The notes under the pieces: model-generated
The model's database searches: none
Told to the model about the DNA's origin: nothing
The model's input: only the letters and a program-made list of their open reading frames with translations
Assembly: GCA_020796225.1 (NCBI GenBank)
Contig: CM036753.1
Location: 3,472,001 to 3,536,000, forward strand
DNA: 64,000 nt
Reading direction: 5' to 3'
Source of the DNA: Arion vulgaris
Taxonomy: Eukaryota > Mollusca > Gastropoda > Stylommatophora > Arionidae
Made by a program: the position numbers and the translations under genes
Part shown: positions 42,421-54,079 of the stretch, in pieces
Layout: each line of letters begins with the position of its first letter
Position numbering within the stretch: the stretch's first letter is position 1

Positions 42421-43139
42421 TTTATTTATATTGATGAATAACTACAATTTTCTTTATCTTTACTGTAATACCATAACATATCATATGGTAATGAGAATTA
42501 ATTCTGAACGACCTCAAGTGTTGAACTTATAAAGATTGGGGGAAAGAGGTGGTCGGTCAGTACTCTACATAGTTAACGTAACTTGCAACAACTCAGAGAG
42601 AAGACCGTAATCTATTTCATCAGCTGACTGACTTCTATGTGCCTAACCAAGATGTGATCCGGTCCTCTCACTTGTCAAGAAAGCGATCTAAGCTGTCGAC
42701 TACGCCATGGCTAATTTTAATAAATGCTAGTTGGTTGGTGTAACATTATTTTCTTGATAACGACACGTGGATAGAAACATAGATTTAGTCTGTAGTTGCA
42801 TTGTAATACCACCTGACTTCTTGATATATTTCGTCTTTGCCAATGGAGCTTTTAATAATGATGGTAATAATAATAATAATTATAACGTATTTCTACTACC
42901 TCTTGAAACCCTTTTCATACCTTAAAGTATATTATTGGGCAATACGGTGTTAGGCCTGTATTTTTGTTGATCGGGATTATTGATGGGTGATGTAGTCAAT
43001 ATCACGTCGTTGCCTTTACTTCCCAGTGCTTTTACGGTACCCATTAAGGATGAGTCGACATGAGGCGTAAAATTATTCCAGCTCACTGTGAAATTCAACT
43101 CGGCCAATATCCACCGTAGCGAGTTCACTAACAACTACG
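42421..43139. other. Sequence without a recognised feature
   Basis: AT-rich, with a small (AAT)n run near 42860-42880. Nothing recognised. Confidence 0.5.
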
Positions 43140-43860
43140 CTAGTGTGTGTGTCTCTCCGTTGTATAATGTATTGTGTGTGTGGCTCTCCGTTGTATAATG
43201 TATTGTGTGTGTGGCTCTCCCTTGTATAATGTATTGTGTGTGTGAGGCTCTCCGTTGTATAATGTATTAGTGTGTGGCTCTCCGTTATATAATGTATTGT
43301 GTGTGTGAGACTCTCCGTTGTATAATGTATTTTGTGTGTGAGTCTCTCCGTTGTATAATGTATTGTGTGTGTGAGGCTCTCCGTTGTATAATGTATTAGT
43401 GTGTGAGGCTCTCCGTTGTATAATGTATTGTGTGTGTGAGGCTCTCCGTTGTATAATGTATTGTGTGTGTGATGCTCTCCGTTGTATAATGTATTGTGTG
43501 TGTGGCTCTCCGTTGTACAATGTATTGTGTGTGTGGCTCTTCGTTGTATAATGTATTGTGTGTGTGAGGCTCTCCGTTGTATAATGTATTGTGTGTGTGA
43601 GGCTCTCCGTTATATAATGTATTGTGTGTGTGAGGCTCTCCGTTGTATAATGTATTGTGTGTGTGAGGCTCTCCGTTGTATAATGTATTGTGTGTGTGAG
43701 GCTCTCCGTTGTATAATGTATTGTGTGTGTGAGTCTCTCCGTTGTATAATGTATTGTGTGTGTGATGCTCTCCGTTGTATAATGTATTGTGTGTGAGTCT
43801 CTCCGTTGTATAATGATTGTGGGGTGGGGAGTCTCTCCGTTGTATAATGTATTGTGTGGG
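43140..43860. repeat. 33-bp minisatellite with GT-rich core, about 22 copies
   Basis: The unit contains CTCTCCGTTGTATAATGTAT and TGTGTGTGTGAGG. Length varies through the GT run. A multiple of three, giving false frames on both strands. Confidence 0.96.
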
Positions 43861-43984
43861 GAGACTTATACTACTTTGAGGTGCAACGTCAGAATTGAAT
43901 GAATCAGAAGGCCCTGTCTGCATAATGTGGCAGGTTACTTTGGCACAGTCTTATGTTTCAATCCTGTCCTTCAATGACTCTTAG

Positions 43985-44166
43985 ATTTAACATCGATACA
44001 AATACTAGACATGTAATGTGACACTCATCTGCAACATAGACACTAAACAACGGAGAGAAATTTTCCCAAAACAAATACTAGACATGTAATGTGACACTCA
44101 TCTCAAACTAGACACTAAACAACGGAGAGTTTCCAGAAACAAATACTAGACATGTAATGTGACACT
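43985..44166. repeat. 73-bp minisatellite, left part, interrupted by a LINE
   Basis: The unit contains ACTAGACATGTAATGTGACA, CTCATCTGCTAACATAGACA and CTAAACAACGGAGA. It resumes at 47356 beyond the LINE. Confidence 0.93.
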
Positions 44167-46065
44167 TCCTCCATGAGGCCATTACCTTGTAGTGGTGGGG
44201 GGCTTGCGTCGTCAGGGACCCGGAGACTATGCCGGCAGGGTTCCCAGCCGGAAGGTCGAAGGAGAGAGCAGACTAAATGGGTCTCCTGGTCCTCCAGGTT
44301 GGGGTTGTGCGATGGGAATACCCATCCATTTAAAAAAACAGTAGTTACAAACCAAAACAAATTTTCAAAACTAACTCGAGTCTGGGAAAGGGGACTAGGG
44401 CTCCATGCAGGAGACAGATGACGCCAGCGCAAACCCAAAAGGAAGTGATGTGCTGACGACCCTTTTGCCAGACAACAAAGATAAAAGCACCCAGGTTGAT
44501 TACACAGAAGAAGTCCACCCTTGTAGGGATGTGGAATGTAAGGACACTGCAGAGACAGGCAGATGTGCACAAGTGGTGAAGGAGAATGGTACAGCTTACG
44601 TTGCTGGAATTTTAAAAACAAGGTGAATGCTTTGGGAAACAAGACCCCAGACGGGGAAACCCTGCTCCTTTCGGGCAAAAAATGAAGATGATCCTCGGAA
44701 CCCGGGTGGCCTGATCCCTGCCCAAAGGAAGGCAAAGTCTGATGGAATGGGAACCAGTGTCGGACCGCATTATTAGTGCAAGGTTCGTATCTAAGTTCCA
44801 GAAGACCTACATAATTATGTGTTATGCACGACGAACGATGAAAGAGGTGGAAAAGACCATTTCTACACAACTACAGGCAACTGTGGACAAGTACCAAAGC
44901 ACGACATGATGATTCTTATGGGGATTTAAATGCCAAGGTGGGCAACGAAACACTGGCGGGGAAAAGAGATGGATAAATGGTCTTGGAAGCATGAACAAAA
45001 ATGGTGAGATATTTGCAAAATTCTGTGCCCCAATGAGCACATTGTACACTCTTTCCGCATCGAAGATGCCATAAGGCAACATGGATCTCGCCAGACCATC
45101 GGACGGAAAACCAGATCGACCATGTGGCAATTCCAACGATGGAACATCACACAAGATGTTAGAGTGAAAGAGGACAGACATAGGATCTGATCACCATCTG
45201 GTAACTGTAAAATTAAAAATGAAACTATCGGCAAAGAAGAAACAACAAAGTACACGAATCAAGTTTGATGTCAAAACCCAATCGCAGGCACAAAGGAAGT
45301 CTTCGATTGCTCCAAAGAACCGTTTCGAGGTGCTACAGACAACAGAAGAGGAAGGTACAGTGGAGAGTAGGTGGAACACCTTAAAGCAGGCGACGGGTTG
45401 GGGCCTGTGAAGAAATACTTGAGACCATCATCAATCAGGAAACCCTGGATCACGGACGAAACATGGGAGAGGGTGGAGGAGAGGAAGAAGCTGAAACAAA
45501 AGTAAACCAGATCAGAACAAGACAAAAAAACAGGCGGCAGCAACTAGATATAACGAGATGGCTAGAGAGGTAAAAGACAGCTGAGAAACGACAAAAGAGC
45601 ATTCATAAATGGAGAAGAGAAGAGGAAAACAGCAGCTAGCAAAGGTGACCTCAAGGCTCTCTAGAGACAACAGATTGTTGAGTGGGAGGAAAAATAAGCA
45701 AAAGCAGGCCAGTAGAGATAAGACTGGAAAACTTTTGACTAAAAATTTATGAACAACTGGAGCGCTGGAAAGAGCATTTCCAGGAAGGTAATAGACCTCC
45801 CCACTAAACCCACTGATTAGGCAAGGAGACCCGCTGGACATAAAATAGAGATCACAAACAGGAAATCCCAATGCCTTGAAAAAACTTGGAGAAAGGGCAA
45901 AGGAAATGATAATATCCAGCGGAAGCTCTGAGGGAGGGGGGAGAAGAGATGGTAAACCAACTCCACATATTTTCAACTGGGGTGGGACAGGGGGGAGATA
46001 CCCGAGATTGAAGAAAGGCCTCCCCGTGAAACCGCTAAAGAATGCAATTTGTCAAACTGTGACAA

Positions 46066-46326
46066 GTGGAGAGGATCATGCTGTCTCCATTCCCAGCAAT
46101 ATCCACCTCTAGGGTTATTCTGGACAGGATGAAAGACGCTATAGACCAGAGGCTTAGGGACGAACAGGCGGGATTCCGGAAAGATAGATCTTGCAATGAC
46201 CAGATAGCCACCTTAAGAATCATAGTGGAACAAACAATGGAGTGGCAGGCTCCGCTCTACGTGTGCTTTGTTGATTTTGAGAAGGCATTTGACAGCATAG
46301 ATAGGAAATCAATGTGGGGATCCTAA
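46066..46326 (+). pseudogene. LINE RT fragment, fingers/palm
   Basis: Open frame within the 44167-47355 element. AGFRKDRSCNDQI and the VDFEKAFDSIDR motif, with the first catalytic Asp, are intact. It stops after RKSMWGS, where a frameshift interrupts. Confidence 0.85.
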
Positions 46327-46452
46327 GAAACTATGGGGTGCCGGAAAAGACTGTCGACATCATCAGGCAGCTGTAGAGGGGTTTGCCTGCCAGGTTATTC
46401 ATGATGGAAGACTGTCAGAGGAGTTCCTGGTCACTACTGGTGTTAGACAGGG

Positions 46453-46962
46453 ATGCCTGCTGTCCCCCCCCTCCTCTTCTTGGTGCTACTTGATTGGGTC
46501 ACACTCACAGCCTACGCCAGGTCTGGAAAAGGCATACAGTGGACACTTATGTCAAAGCTAGAAGACCTGGATTTTGCGGACGATCTCGCCTTGCTTTCGC
46601 ATAGACTACAAGACATGCAGGAAAAAGTGGATGCTCTGGCACAAACGGCACAACGAGTCGGCCTTAAAATCAGTCAAGAGAAGACTAAAGTAATGCGTAG
46701 CAACAACATACAGCAAGATCCAATACTGATTGAGGGAAAGGACATAGAAGATGTGGATGAATTTGTCTACCTTGGAAGTAAGATCAGCAGATCAGGAGGT
46801 ACAGATGAGGACATTAATGCTAGGATTAGGAAGGCCCGACAAGCCTTTGCGATCCTGCACATGGTGTGGAAGTCCGCTGCCATCTTCACGAAAACAAAGC
46901 TCAGGATTTTCAGCTCAAATGTGAAGTCAGTGTTGCTGTGGCTCGAAACTTGCAGTCACTAG
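46453..46962 (+). pseudogene. LINE RT fragment, FADD box and thumb
   Basis: Longest open frame of this LINE. It includes DFADDLALLSH (catalytic pair), VGLKISQEKTKVMRSN, FVYLGSKISRSGGTDEDINA and RIRKARQAFAILHMVWKS. It ends early at LLWLETCSH, where the family has a YGSETW-like motif, after a frameshift. Confidence 0.88.
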
Positions 46963-47355
46963 GGCAAATACAAATAAGATCCAGACCTTTGTCAACGGAT
47001 GTTTGCGGCGGATTCTCAGATTGAGATGGTATGATAGAGTTACAAACACGGATCTGTGGATAAGAACAGGGCAGGAACCTATGATGACACAGGTCAAGAG
47101 GAGAAGATGGCGATGGATAGGCCATACCTTGCGGAAGACACAGTCAGGTGTCACTAGACAGGTGCTCGAGTGGAACCGCAAGGAAAACGAAAAGAGGACG
47201 CCCTAAGCAGACTTGGAGACGAGGTCTTACTGGGGAGCTGAAGAGTGCTCAATTGACCTGGGAGAACATAAAAGAACAGCCAGAGACCGAGAAGAGTGGC
47301 GAACAACTGTTGAGGCCCTATGCTCCACGAGGAGCGGAGAGGATTAATGATGATG

Positions 47356-47690
47356 AATGTGACACTCATCTGCTAACATAGACACTAAACAACGAAGAAT
47401 AATTTCCAGAAACAATTACTAGACATGTAATGTGACACTCATCTGCTAACATAGATACTAAACAACGGAGAATAATTTCCAGATACAAATACTAGACATT
47501 AATGTGACCTCATCTGCTAACATAGATACTAAACAACGAGAATATTTCCAGATACAAATACTGACATGTAATGTGACACTCATCTCAAACATGACACTAA
47601 ACAACGGAGAATAATTCCAGATACAAATACAGACATGTAATGCTGCCTCATCTGCTAACATAGATACTAAAAAACAGAATAATTTCCAGA
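47356..47690. repeat. 73-bp minisatellite, right part
   Basis: Continues the array of 43985-44166 with about 4-5 copies, losing bases toward the right end. Confidence 0.93.
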
Positions 47691-47817
47691 AATTGACAAT
47701 CCAACATAGAATCACGGGGACTGTTTCATCCGTGCTAGTATATAAATGTACATATTGACCCGGAGGTTGATCTATATTACAAGAAAACATTGCGCTTACT
47801 TGCACCAGTGTGTGTTG

Positions 47818-47843
47818 TTTTGTGTGTGTGTGTGTGTGTGTGT
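47818..47843. repeat. (TG)n microsatellite
   Basis: About 13 TG dinucleotides. Confidence 0.95.
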
Positions 47844-48094
47844 TAAATTGGTTTCTCTTTTTATGACCATGTTTCGCCTCCAACTCTTGATAATTGTTTT
47901 GTAATACTCACTGGCAACATTGTCAAAATTAAGTCAGCCTTAGAATTCTGTGATAGGGATGCTGTTTTATACAAAATGAATATAATAATAATTAAACAGT
48001 ATTTTTATCATATACCTGTTGTTGTTGAGGATATCAGTCATTTCTGTCTTTTGAGATGTTGGTCTTTATAAAATACTTTATTGTTATAGTTCCT

Positions 48095-49020
48095 GTTTAC
48101 AGCTCGCTTAAGAGCCAAGACAAAACGACGGAAATACTTCTCAAGGACCTCCTTTTCGCTGACGATGCTTAGTCGCCCACAGGTGAGACCACACGCTGTC
48201 TATTTAATTGTCAAAGGCTGACCTCTTTTCTCTGACAATAAATGTCTCAAAACAGTTGTATTATGTCAGGGAGGTAAGACATCAAACATCACTTTAAATG
48301 GCGACCATCTAACACCAGTGCAAAAAATTCTGCTATCTTGGGTCCACGGTCACTGCCCGCCTTTCTCTTGACGAGGGAAAACAACGCTCGTATAGGAGTG
48401 CCGCCCACATTCGGCAAACTATCAAAGCAAGCGTGGGACAACAAAAAATTGACATTTGCAGACGAAGACTCAAATATATCGAGCCTGTGTTAATTAGTTC
48501 TTTACTATATGGCTCAGAAACATGGACAGCCTACTCAAGACACGAGAGGAGACTTAACATCTTTCACCTTCGATGTTTCCCAAGATTATGAACATCAGGT
48601 GGTACGACAAGATAACCAATACTGAAGTACTACAACGTGCAAATCTGCCTTCCATCATGGGCATGCTCAGCAGTAGACGACTTAAGATGGTTTTGGGGCA
48701 TGTGAGGAAAAAATGGAAACTTATCGCATACCAAAACAAATGTTGTTCTGTGAACTTTCGGAGGAAGAGGCCCCGGGTAGACCACTGCTCAGATATAAAG
48801 ATGTCTGCAAAACCTCAATGAAAAACTTTTCTATAGATCAGCACATGGGAGGGACTAGCTGATGACAGGAGTTTGTGGAAAGCCAAATTACAAGGGCGCA
48901 GAGTCTTTTGAAAAAGACTTATGTACGAGCTGAACAACAAAAAGAAAAGCGAAAACTCAAAATTGTCACAATAAAACACTTGCCTATTGACCGTCTGTAA
49001 AGATGAAAAGGGCCATACAT
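48095..49020 (+). mobile_element. LINE relic: RT from the FADD box to the 3' end, with internal loss
   Basis: It starts with KTTEILLKDLLFADDA (RT active site). After a gap comes a YLGST-like segment with SLDE, then SSLLYGSETWTAYSRHERRL, NIFHLRCF, IMNIRWYDKITNTEVLQRAN and LPSIMGMLSSRRLKM. It closes with DDRSLWKAKL- and SFEKRLMYELNNKK-like pieces. The 3' end matches 36800-36985. Frameshifted throughout. Confidence 0.85.
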
Positions 49021-49342
49021 ACATTGTTATGTCAAGAGATCAAAGAAATATAACCTGATTTATTGACGGTCATTAATAAAGCTATCACAGTGAATACAAT
49101 CAACGCGTTTAGTAAACCCAGATTACCTACATATGATCTAAATGATTTTAGTTAGCTGGAAGTATCATCGACAGAATACTCCCACAGTAAATGTGACAAT
49201 GATTGCAAACACTTGATACCTATCGTTAGCTGGGTGACTTAAGAGTTGGTGTAACGAAGAATGAGCGCATAAATCTAATGATGCATAAATGCAGCTGACT
49301 ACCTCTTGATTTACTTCGTCGACGTGTAGAGCTTAGTTAACT

Positions 49343-49595
49343 TAGGGGTCTCTGTGGCTGAGTGGTTAAGCCCTTTGCCTTGCGAGTCGAAGGTCGTGGG
49401 TTCGAATCCGGACCGCGGCCTTCTGTTCACGAGTGTAGTTTTTCCAGAGACCCTAGGATTGTTGCCGGAGCTACGGAGTTCGTGCTTGTGCAATACTCTC
49501 GGCAGGTGGCGTGCCATTTCTGCGGAGAGGACCGAGCCATATGGGGTAAAACCCGGTGCAATGAAGCAATCCTTCGGCTTTAACACCCTTTTAAA
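49343..49595 (+). mobile_element. SINE family B, full copy with 11-bp TSD
   Basis: Flanked by CTTAGTTAACT at 49332-49342 and 49596-49606. The head TGGCTGAGTGGTTAAGCC and GGGTTCGAATCC, body TTTTTCCAGAGACCC and GCTACGGAGTTCGTGC, and end CAATCCTTCGGCTTTAACAC are well kept, so it is one of the younger copies. Confidence 0.94.
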
Positions 49596-49679
49596 CTTAG
49601 TTAACTCTTGTTAACTTGACTATCAGTAGTACTCATGTAAATAGAAATACTTAGTCTTATTGGGAGTATTAGACACATG

Positions 49680-49918
49680 ACTACTATACAAATGCTCACA
49701 CAAGCAGACAGTGCACCTCAAAGAGCAATGTTACTGCGGTACAGTGGATACAGAGCAAAAGGCGTCAACGCCAAAGGTGGACCTCAGAGATAACAAAGAC
49801 GATGAAAAACACTGTTTATGAAGCGCACACAAAAGCCAGTTCTAGATGTAGAAATCTCTTCTTATGACGACGACGCTGTGAGGGACGATGTGAGGACAAA
49901 TAGGATTAGAGAAAGAAT
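49680..49918 (+). mobile_element. LINE 3'-end relic
   Basis: Shares GCAGACAGTGCACCTCAAAG, AGCAATGTTACTGCGGTACA and GCGCACACAAAAGCCAGTTC with 6230-6415, the same RT C-terminus and 3' end. It is cut on the right by the SINE A insertion at 49928. Confidence 0.7.
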
Positions 49919-49927
49919 ACTACATTT

Positions 49928-50265
49928 TTTTTTTTTTTTCCCCCTCGTCCGCTTTCAACTCAGACGGAGTTCCATCTCTGAAACTGATTTTTGCGTGAAA
50001 ATCCGTTTGTTTTCAATTTCTTACAATGGCAGCAGCGTGCACATTGTAAATTACTTTACACTGGCAGCCCTGTGCTCAATGTACTCGTAATTAGTATTCC
50101 CTCGCCATACAGGCAGATTTTCTCCGACTTCAGAGGTACTCACGTTATCGTCCTGAGTAAGACCAGGGACTTGAACAAATGCCGGACAGTAGGTTCGAAC
50201 CCGAGCTATGAGGCGTCTCACAGCTAGCAGGCCGAGCTACTATCAACTACTCTAGGCAGTCCCCC
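49928..50265 (-). mobile_element. SINE family A, full copy with 9-bp TSD
   Basis: Flanked by ACTACATTT at 49919-49927 and 50266-50274. On the minus strand it has a tRNA-like head (AGTAGCTCGGCCTGCTAGC, B box GGGTTCGAACC), then the body shared with 1-225, and a poly-A tail (T-run at 49925-49939). The head identifies family A as tRNA-derived. Confidence 0.93.
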
Positions 50266-50274
50266 ACTACATTT

Positions 50275-51149
50275 AGTTATGTTGATGGTAGTAGGTTAAA
50301 CTAGAAAATTCTCTCTTCAGATCTAGTATTGGTGTATGACATACCGAGACAGGGAGTTTCATAAGCATCCCGTAAGTTTGTTCAGGTTCGACATGTTAAG
50401 CCTAGCAGTAAATTATATACTGAAGTTTATTGAGTTACATAAGGATTATTTGGTCGTTGAAGACTAGACATTAAACCAACATGAGAACTTAAGTAGTGCT
50501 GACTTAAAGCACTCGAGTACGGTAAGAACTGAACTACGTCGAGTTATAAAGTTGAGAGATACATTCTACGCAGGTATGCGGAGTTCTGTGTGTATGTTTA
50601 ATATGTTAGGTATTTACGTATGCGTTGAAATTTGTTTTACATATACTAAACTAGAAGCATATGGAATAAAGTGAAAAGAAGCTCAGGGTCACCGAGCTTG
50701 CAATAACAAAGACCCTACTCCATCTCGTCGTGGTAGCACTGGGCACAGGTTACAGCGCTGTAGTATGGCAAAGCGAGTAGGGATCGAAGGGGAAGCTACC
50801 GACGAGGGGAGGTAGTAGTAATATCACATATGCGCTGTAACTCATCGTGTGAGATTGGATCACACATCAGAAGCGCTGTATCTTAGAGTAGCTGCTTCTA
50901 CACGATTTCTCTGTCCGATCTTTATAAATCGACTACTATTGCACAAGACACTGTCCCCGACAAGCGATCCAAGGATTCATGCCGTCTTGAGAGTCTGTCG
51001 TTGACCGTGCCAGAATGCTGGTCTCGGCAATGATGTCAGTAACTGCTGTTTACTTACTCCAACCTGAAAAACTACAGAGTTGAAAGCTCCTGCTTCATAG
51101 GGAAGACTCAAGCAATATTATATCCCACCAATCTCGTCTCAGTACGCCC
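50275..51149. other. Sequence without a recognised feature
   Basis: GC content rises somewhat. 50690-50960 looks like an old dispersed element (GTCGTGGTAGCACTGGGCAC and neighbours) but has no partner in this window that I could find. Confidence 0.45.
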
Positions 51150-51390
51150 ATGTATTGCTGGGACTCTCAAGGGAGCAAAGAATAGTAGCATTGCGACCTA
51201 CAAGGCATGTCGTAAGAGACGACTGAGATAGAGCATAGGAAGCTATGCTAGTAAATAAAAAGCGTCGCAGAAATCTACTTGTAGGCGCATAACTGGCACA
51301 ACGTGCAATCACTCTTCGGCTCGGATCACATACAAATCACAAAAAGTGGTTAACAAGTGGTCGATATGGAGCGCTCGAATAAGTCGTCGT
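51150..51390. repeat. Dispersed repeat, inverted relative to 18290-18530
   Basis: See 18290-18530. The two copies are 33 kb apart in opposite orientation and similar over about 220 bases. Confidence 0.75.
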
Positions 51391-51869
51391 CTCGAGTATG
51401 TTACAAACAGCTGACACTGATGGGTCTTGTCAGCATTTCGTTTGTTAATGTCTCTAATACGTGTCCACCGTTTCCGCTATCTTCAGCAGAGGGAGACTGC
51501 TAATTCCTTGAGGTGACGTAAACGATATGTGTCTCAAATCGGTGGAGCATGTTTCTTATCCGGCACATCCTGCTCTCATGGTCTCTGTCTCAGATCTAGA
51601 CTATGAACGAACGAGTAGTGCCCAGTAGTGAGTGAGTAGACTGTTGTGGGCTAGGTAGTTGAAACTGGCTACCATGCTTTGTCGACATTCACATGTTTCT
51701 TGCCTGCAGACTGTAGGTGCTTAAATGAGACACACCATACCCACGCTGTCTGGCCGCAAACCACATACATATCACAAAGAGTTGTTAACAAATGGTTGAT
51801 ACAGTGAATGCAAACGTCATTTTACTTACTAAACGTATACTTTCTTTATTTAGTCGTTGGAATCAAGCG

Positions 51870-52105
51870 TTGTTTCAGGTCGACTCTCGTCTGTTATAGG
51901 TCGATTCTCGTCGGTTATATATCGTTTCTCGTCGGTTATAGATCGACTCCCATTGATTATGATCGACTCTCATCTGTTAAAGATCGACTCTCGTCTGTTA
52001 TATGTCGGCCCTCGTCTGTCATAGATCGATTTTTGTCTGTTATAGGTCGACTCTCGTCTGGTATAGCTCGGACCTCGTCTGTTATATGTTGACTCTCCAG
52101 TATTC
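51870..52105. repeat. About 22-bp degenerate minisatellite, about 10 copies
   Basis: The unit is GGTCGACTCTCGTCTGTTAT plus AT/AG, with many variants. More diverged than the other arrays, hence probably older. Confidence 0.88.
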
Positions 52106-52574
52106 CAGTTCAATGGCAGGGATTCCGTCATATTACTTGAACCGCTGTCTGTGAACACTTTAGATGATCTCTGAGGTCATCGAGTATAAGATAGTGTTTG
52201 CCCTCTTGCTTTCTGTCTGCGCTGTCAAGGGACACGCGTGTAAAATAATCAATTGCTAAACTGTTCATAGAACACAAGTGCCTTCCTTTGAAGACACTAG
52301 TCAGTCTCTTTCTTTTGTTCATAGGTTAGATTTATGTATTTGTTTGAAGGAATCTCATTAGGATTACTGTACTTAATATACATTGTACATTTAGCACTTG
52401 GTATAGTTCAAACTTGTAAAGAACATCATTATACAGTTTGAAGCTAGGACATACCGTTGACAGCTATTGGGGGGTGTGTGACTTGATGATTCACATATAT
52501 ATTGATATACATATAACCACTTGTATGAGAATTTGATTTTAAATGTCTTATTTATGTTTAAGTTCATGATCTGA

Positions 52575-52790
52575 ACTACGCACATCATCATCAGGGGCCG
52601 TCTCCACATAGAAAGTTGGATACAATGGACCTACAACATACCCTGTCTCTCGCTTTGATGTTGCACTCTGCCAGGCTGTCATTTATCCATCTCTTGATGT
52701 TTCCATCCCATTTGTGTCTCAGTCTTCCTCTTGCTCGTCGTGTTTCAACTTTCCCTTCTAATAAAGTTTTCATCATCATGTTTCTTTATT
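52575..52790 (-). mobile_element. LINE 3' end, inverted, with (GAT)n tail
   Basis: The minus strand reads MMKTLLEGKVETRRARGRLR, HKWDGNIKRWINDSLAECNI and KARDRVCCRSIVSN, then a (GAT)n tail at 52578-52588. This is the RT C-terminus of a LINE close to those at 3104-3412 and 7460-7590. Confidence 0.8.
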
Positions 52791-53272
52791 TGTACGAAAT
52801 ATTTTGTTTGCTTGGTTTTTAAAATATTTATTAACATAAAAATGTTGTATTTGTTTATAGTGTTGATATGGACTCTTCTGTCAAGTTCTTTCATAAAACA
52901 TCAAACGACAGCTCATCATTTCTCATGTCGGCTGGCGTAGGCGATCACGTATCTCCACAAACGTACTATTGACTATAGGGTCAGATGTTGACACATTCCA
53001 TACTATGAAGCCATTCTGTCTAGAATTCCATGTCTCACACTCTCTCTCTATCGTGCTCTGTCTCGTCTCACCTTGTATTTGCAGGTTGTGCTCTAAACGT
53101 CCACCGTTCTCACTAGATGTCCGATAAATGATGATTGCTTATTTAGTTTATTAATGAGTTTCCTCTTTACCTTGATATCTGTCAGCTGATCTATATTAGT
53201 CATTGTATTCTTCTGATGAGATTCTATCATTCTTCTGTAAATAGTTTTGATATTGACATGATACTTTCAGGT

Positions 53273-53535
53273 AGGAAGTCTCTGTGGGTAAGTAGTTAAA
53301 CCCTGCCTTGCGTTTCGAAGGTCATTGGTTCGAATCTGGACTGGAGTTCACGAGTGAATTTTTCACAAAGACCCCTAGAATTGTTACCGGAGCTACGGAG
53401 CTCGTCCTTTGTGCAATACTCACAGGAGGCGGCGTGCCATTTCTGCGAAGAGGGACCAAGCCATATGGGGCAAAACCCGGTGCAATGAAGTCAACCCTTC
53501 AGCTTTAGACTGGCCCCCTCCACCCCTGTTTTAAA
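53273..53535 (+). mobile_element. SINE family B copy, diverged
   Basis: Head GTCTCTGTGGGTAAGTAGTT and GGTTCGAATC, then TCACGAGTG, GAGCTACGGAG(C)TCGT, CAATACTC and CCATATGGGGCAAAACCCGG. It is more diverged than the 49-kb copy, and no clean TSD was found. Confidence 0.85.
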
Positions 53536-53879
53536 AAGATTTCCTGGTAATGATTTATTCATGAGGTAAACTCTAGTTTTGTAGCTAGCTCTTGAACAAG
53601 CAATGACAAGAGATGAGATGGACTCTTATAGTTTGTTTCTGCTGAGTTGATTTTTTATGAAGATTTATTGGTACTTCGTTCAAGATATAAGCATTGTTCA
53701 CAAGTATTACATTGTTGAACGTGTACGGTCCGGGGGTTATACCGTGCCGTGGCACGAGTTCCTGCAATCTATGTACGGTAAATATGATAGATATGTTCGT
53801 GCCGGTATGTGGGTGTTGTCAAACCGCTGGAAAGATATTCCAGGCATACATGATATATATATATAGAAATATATTTCAT

Positions 53880-54035
53880 AATGTGGGGCAGATTAGCGTC
53901 ATGCAGCGTAAGCGTTCGTATATCGACTTGGACACAAGAGAGTTGTGGGTTCAATTCCACACTAGAGACGTTCCATGCGTGAGGAATGAAATTGACCCTC
54001 CTACCTCCTGCACACTAGGGACGAGAAATATGTAA
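53880..54035 (+). mobile_element. Possible tRNA-like SINE head
   Basis: TTAGCGTCATGCAGCGTAAG (A-box-like) and GGGTTCAATTCC (B box) lie about 50 bases apart, as in SINE C. No second copy was found here and no acceptor stem can be folded. Confidence 0.35.
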
Positions 54036-54079
54036 TGACAGTCACTTCATATCCTAACATCAGAAAATGCTACGGAAAA

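Larger units (their letters stand above)
44167..47355 (+). mobile_element. Near full-length degenerate LINE (endonuclease and RT) with 11-bp TSD
   Basis: Flanked by AATGTGACACT (44156-44166 and 47356-47366), 3189 bp long, ending in TAATGATGATG. It starts TCCTCCATGAGGCCATTACC, a typical full-length 5' end for this type of element. Endonuclease traces include WNVRTL-like, VAGILKTR and SDHHLV-type segments with frameshifts. RT: LRDEQAGFRKDRSCNDQIAT and YVCFVDFEKAFDSIDRKSMW (first catalytic Asp), LDFADDLALLSHRLQDMQEK (FADD box), VDEFVYLGSKISRSGGTDED and RRRWRWIGHTLRKTQ. Frames are broken in many places, so it is not active. The clade (RTE or CR1-like) was not resolved. Confidence 0.92.

Noticed and set aside
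43140..43923. Frames of 100-175 codons with HTHNTLYNGEP or CVCEALRCIMY repeats
   Set aside because: 33-bp satellite read on both strands; a repeat effect.
44115..45976. Minus-strand frames of 90-250 codons opposite the LINE
   Set aside because: Shadows of the + strand LINE; no family motifs.
48095..48180. Exon 10 of the FERM gene, because of ...ttacag before and CAG|gtgaga after
   Set aside because: The translation is the LINE RT active site (LLFADDA), with further LINE RT motifs downstream.
53657..54035. Small protein-coding gene at 53657-54035
   Set aside because: Two overlapping frames are equally open, neither has a recognisable motif, and part of the region is a tRNA-like head.
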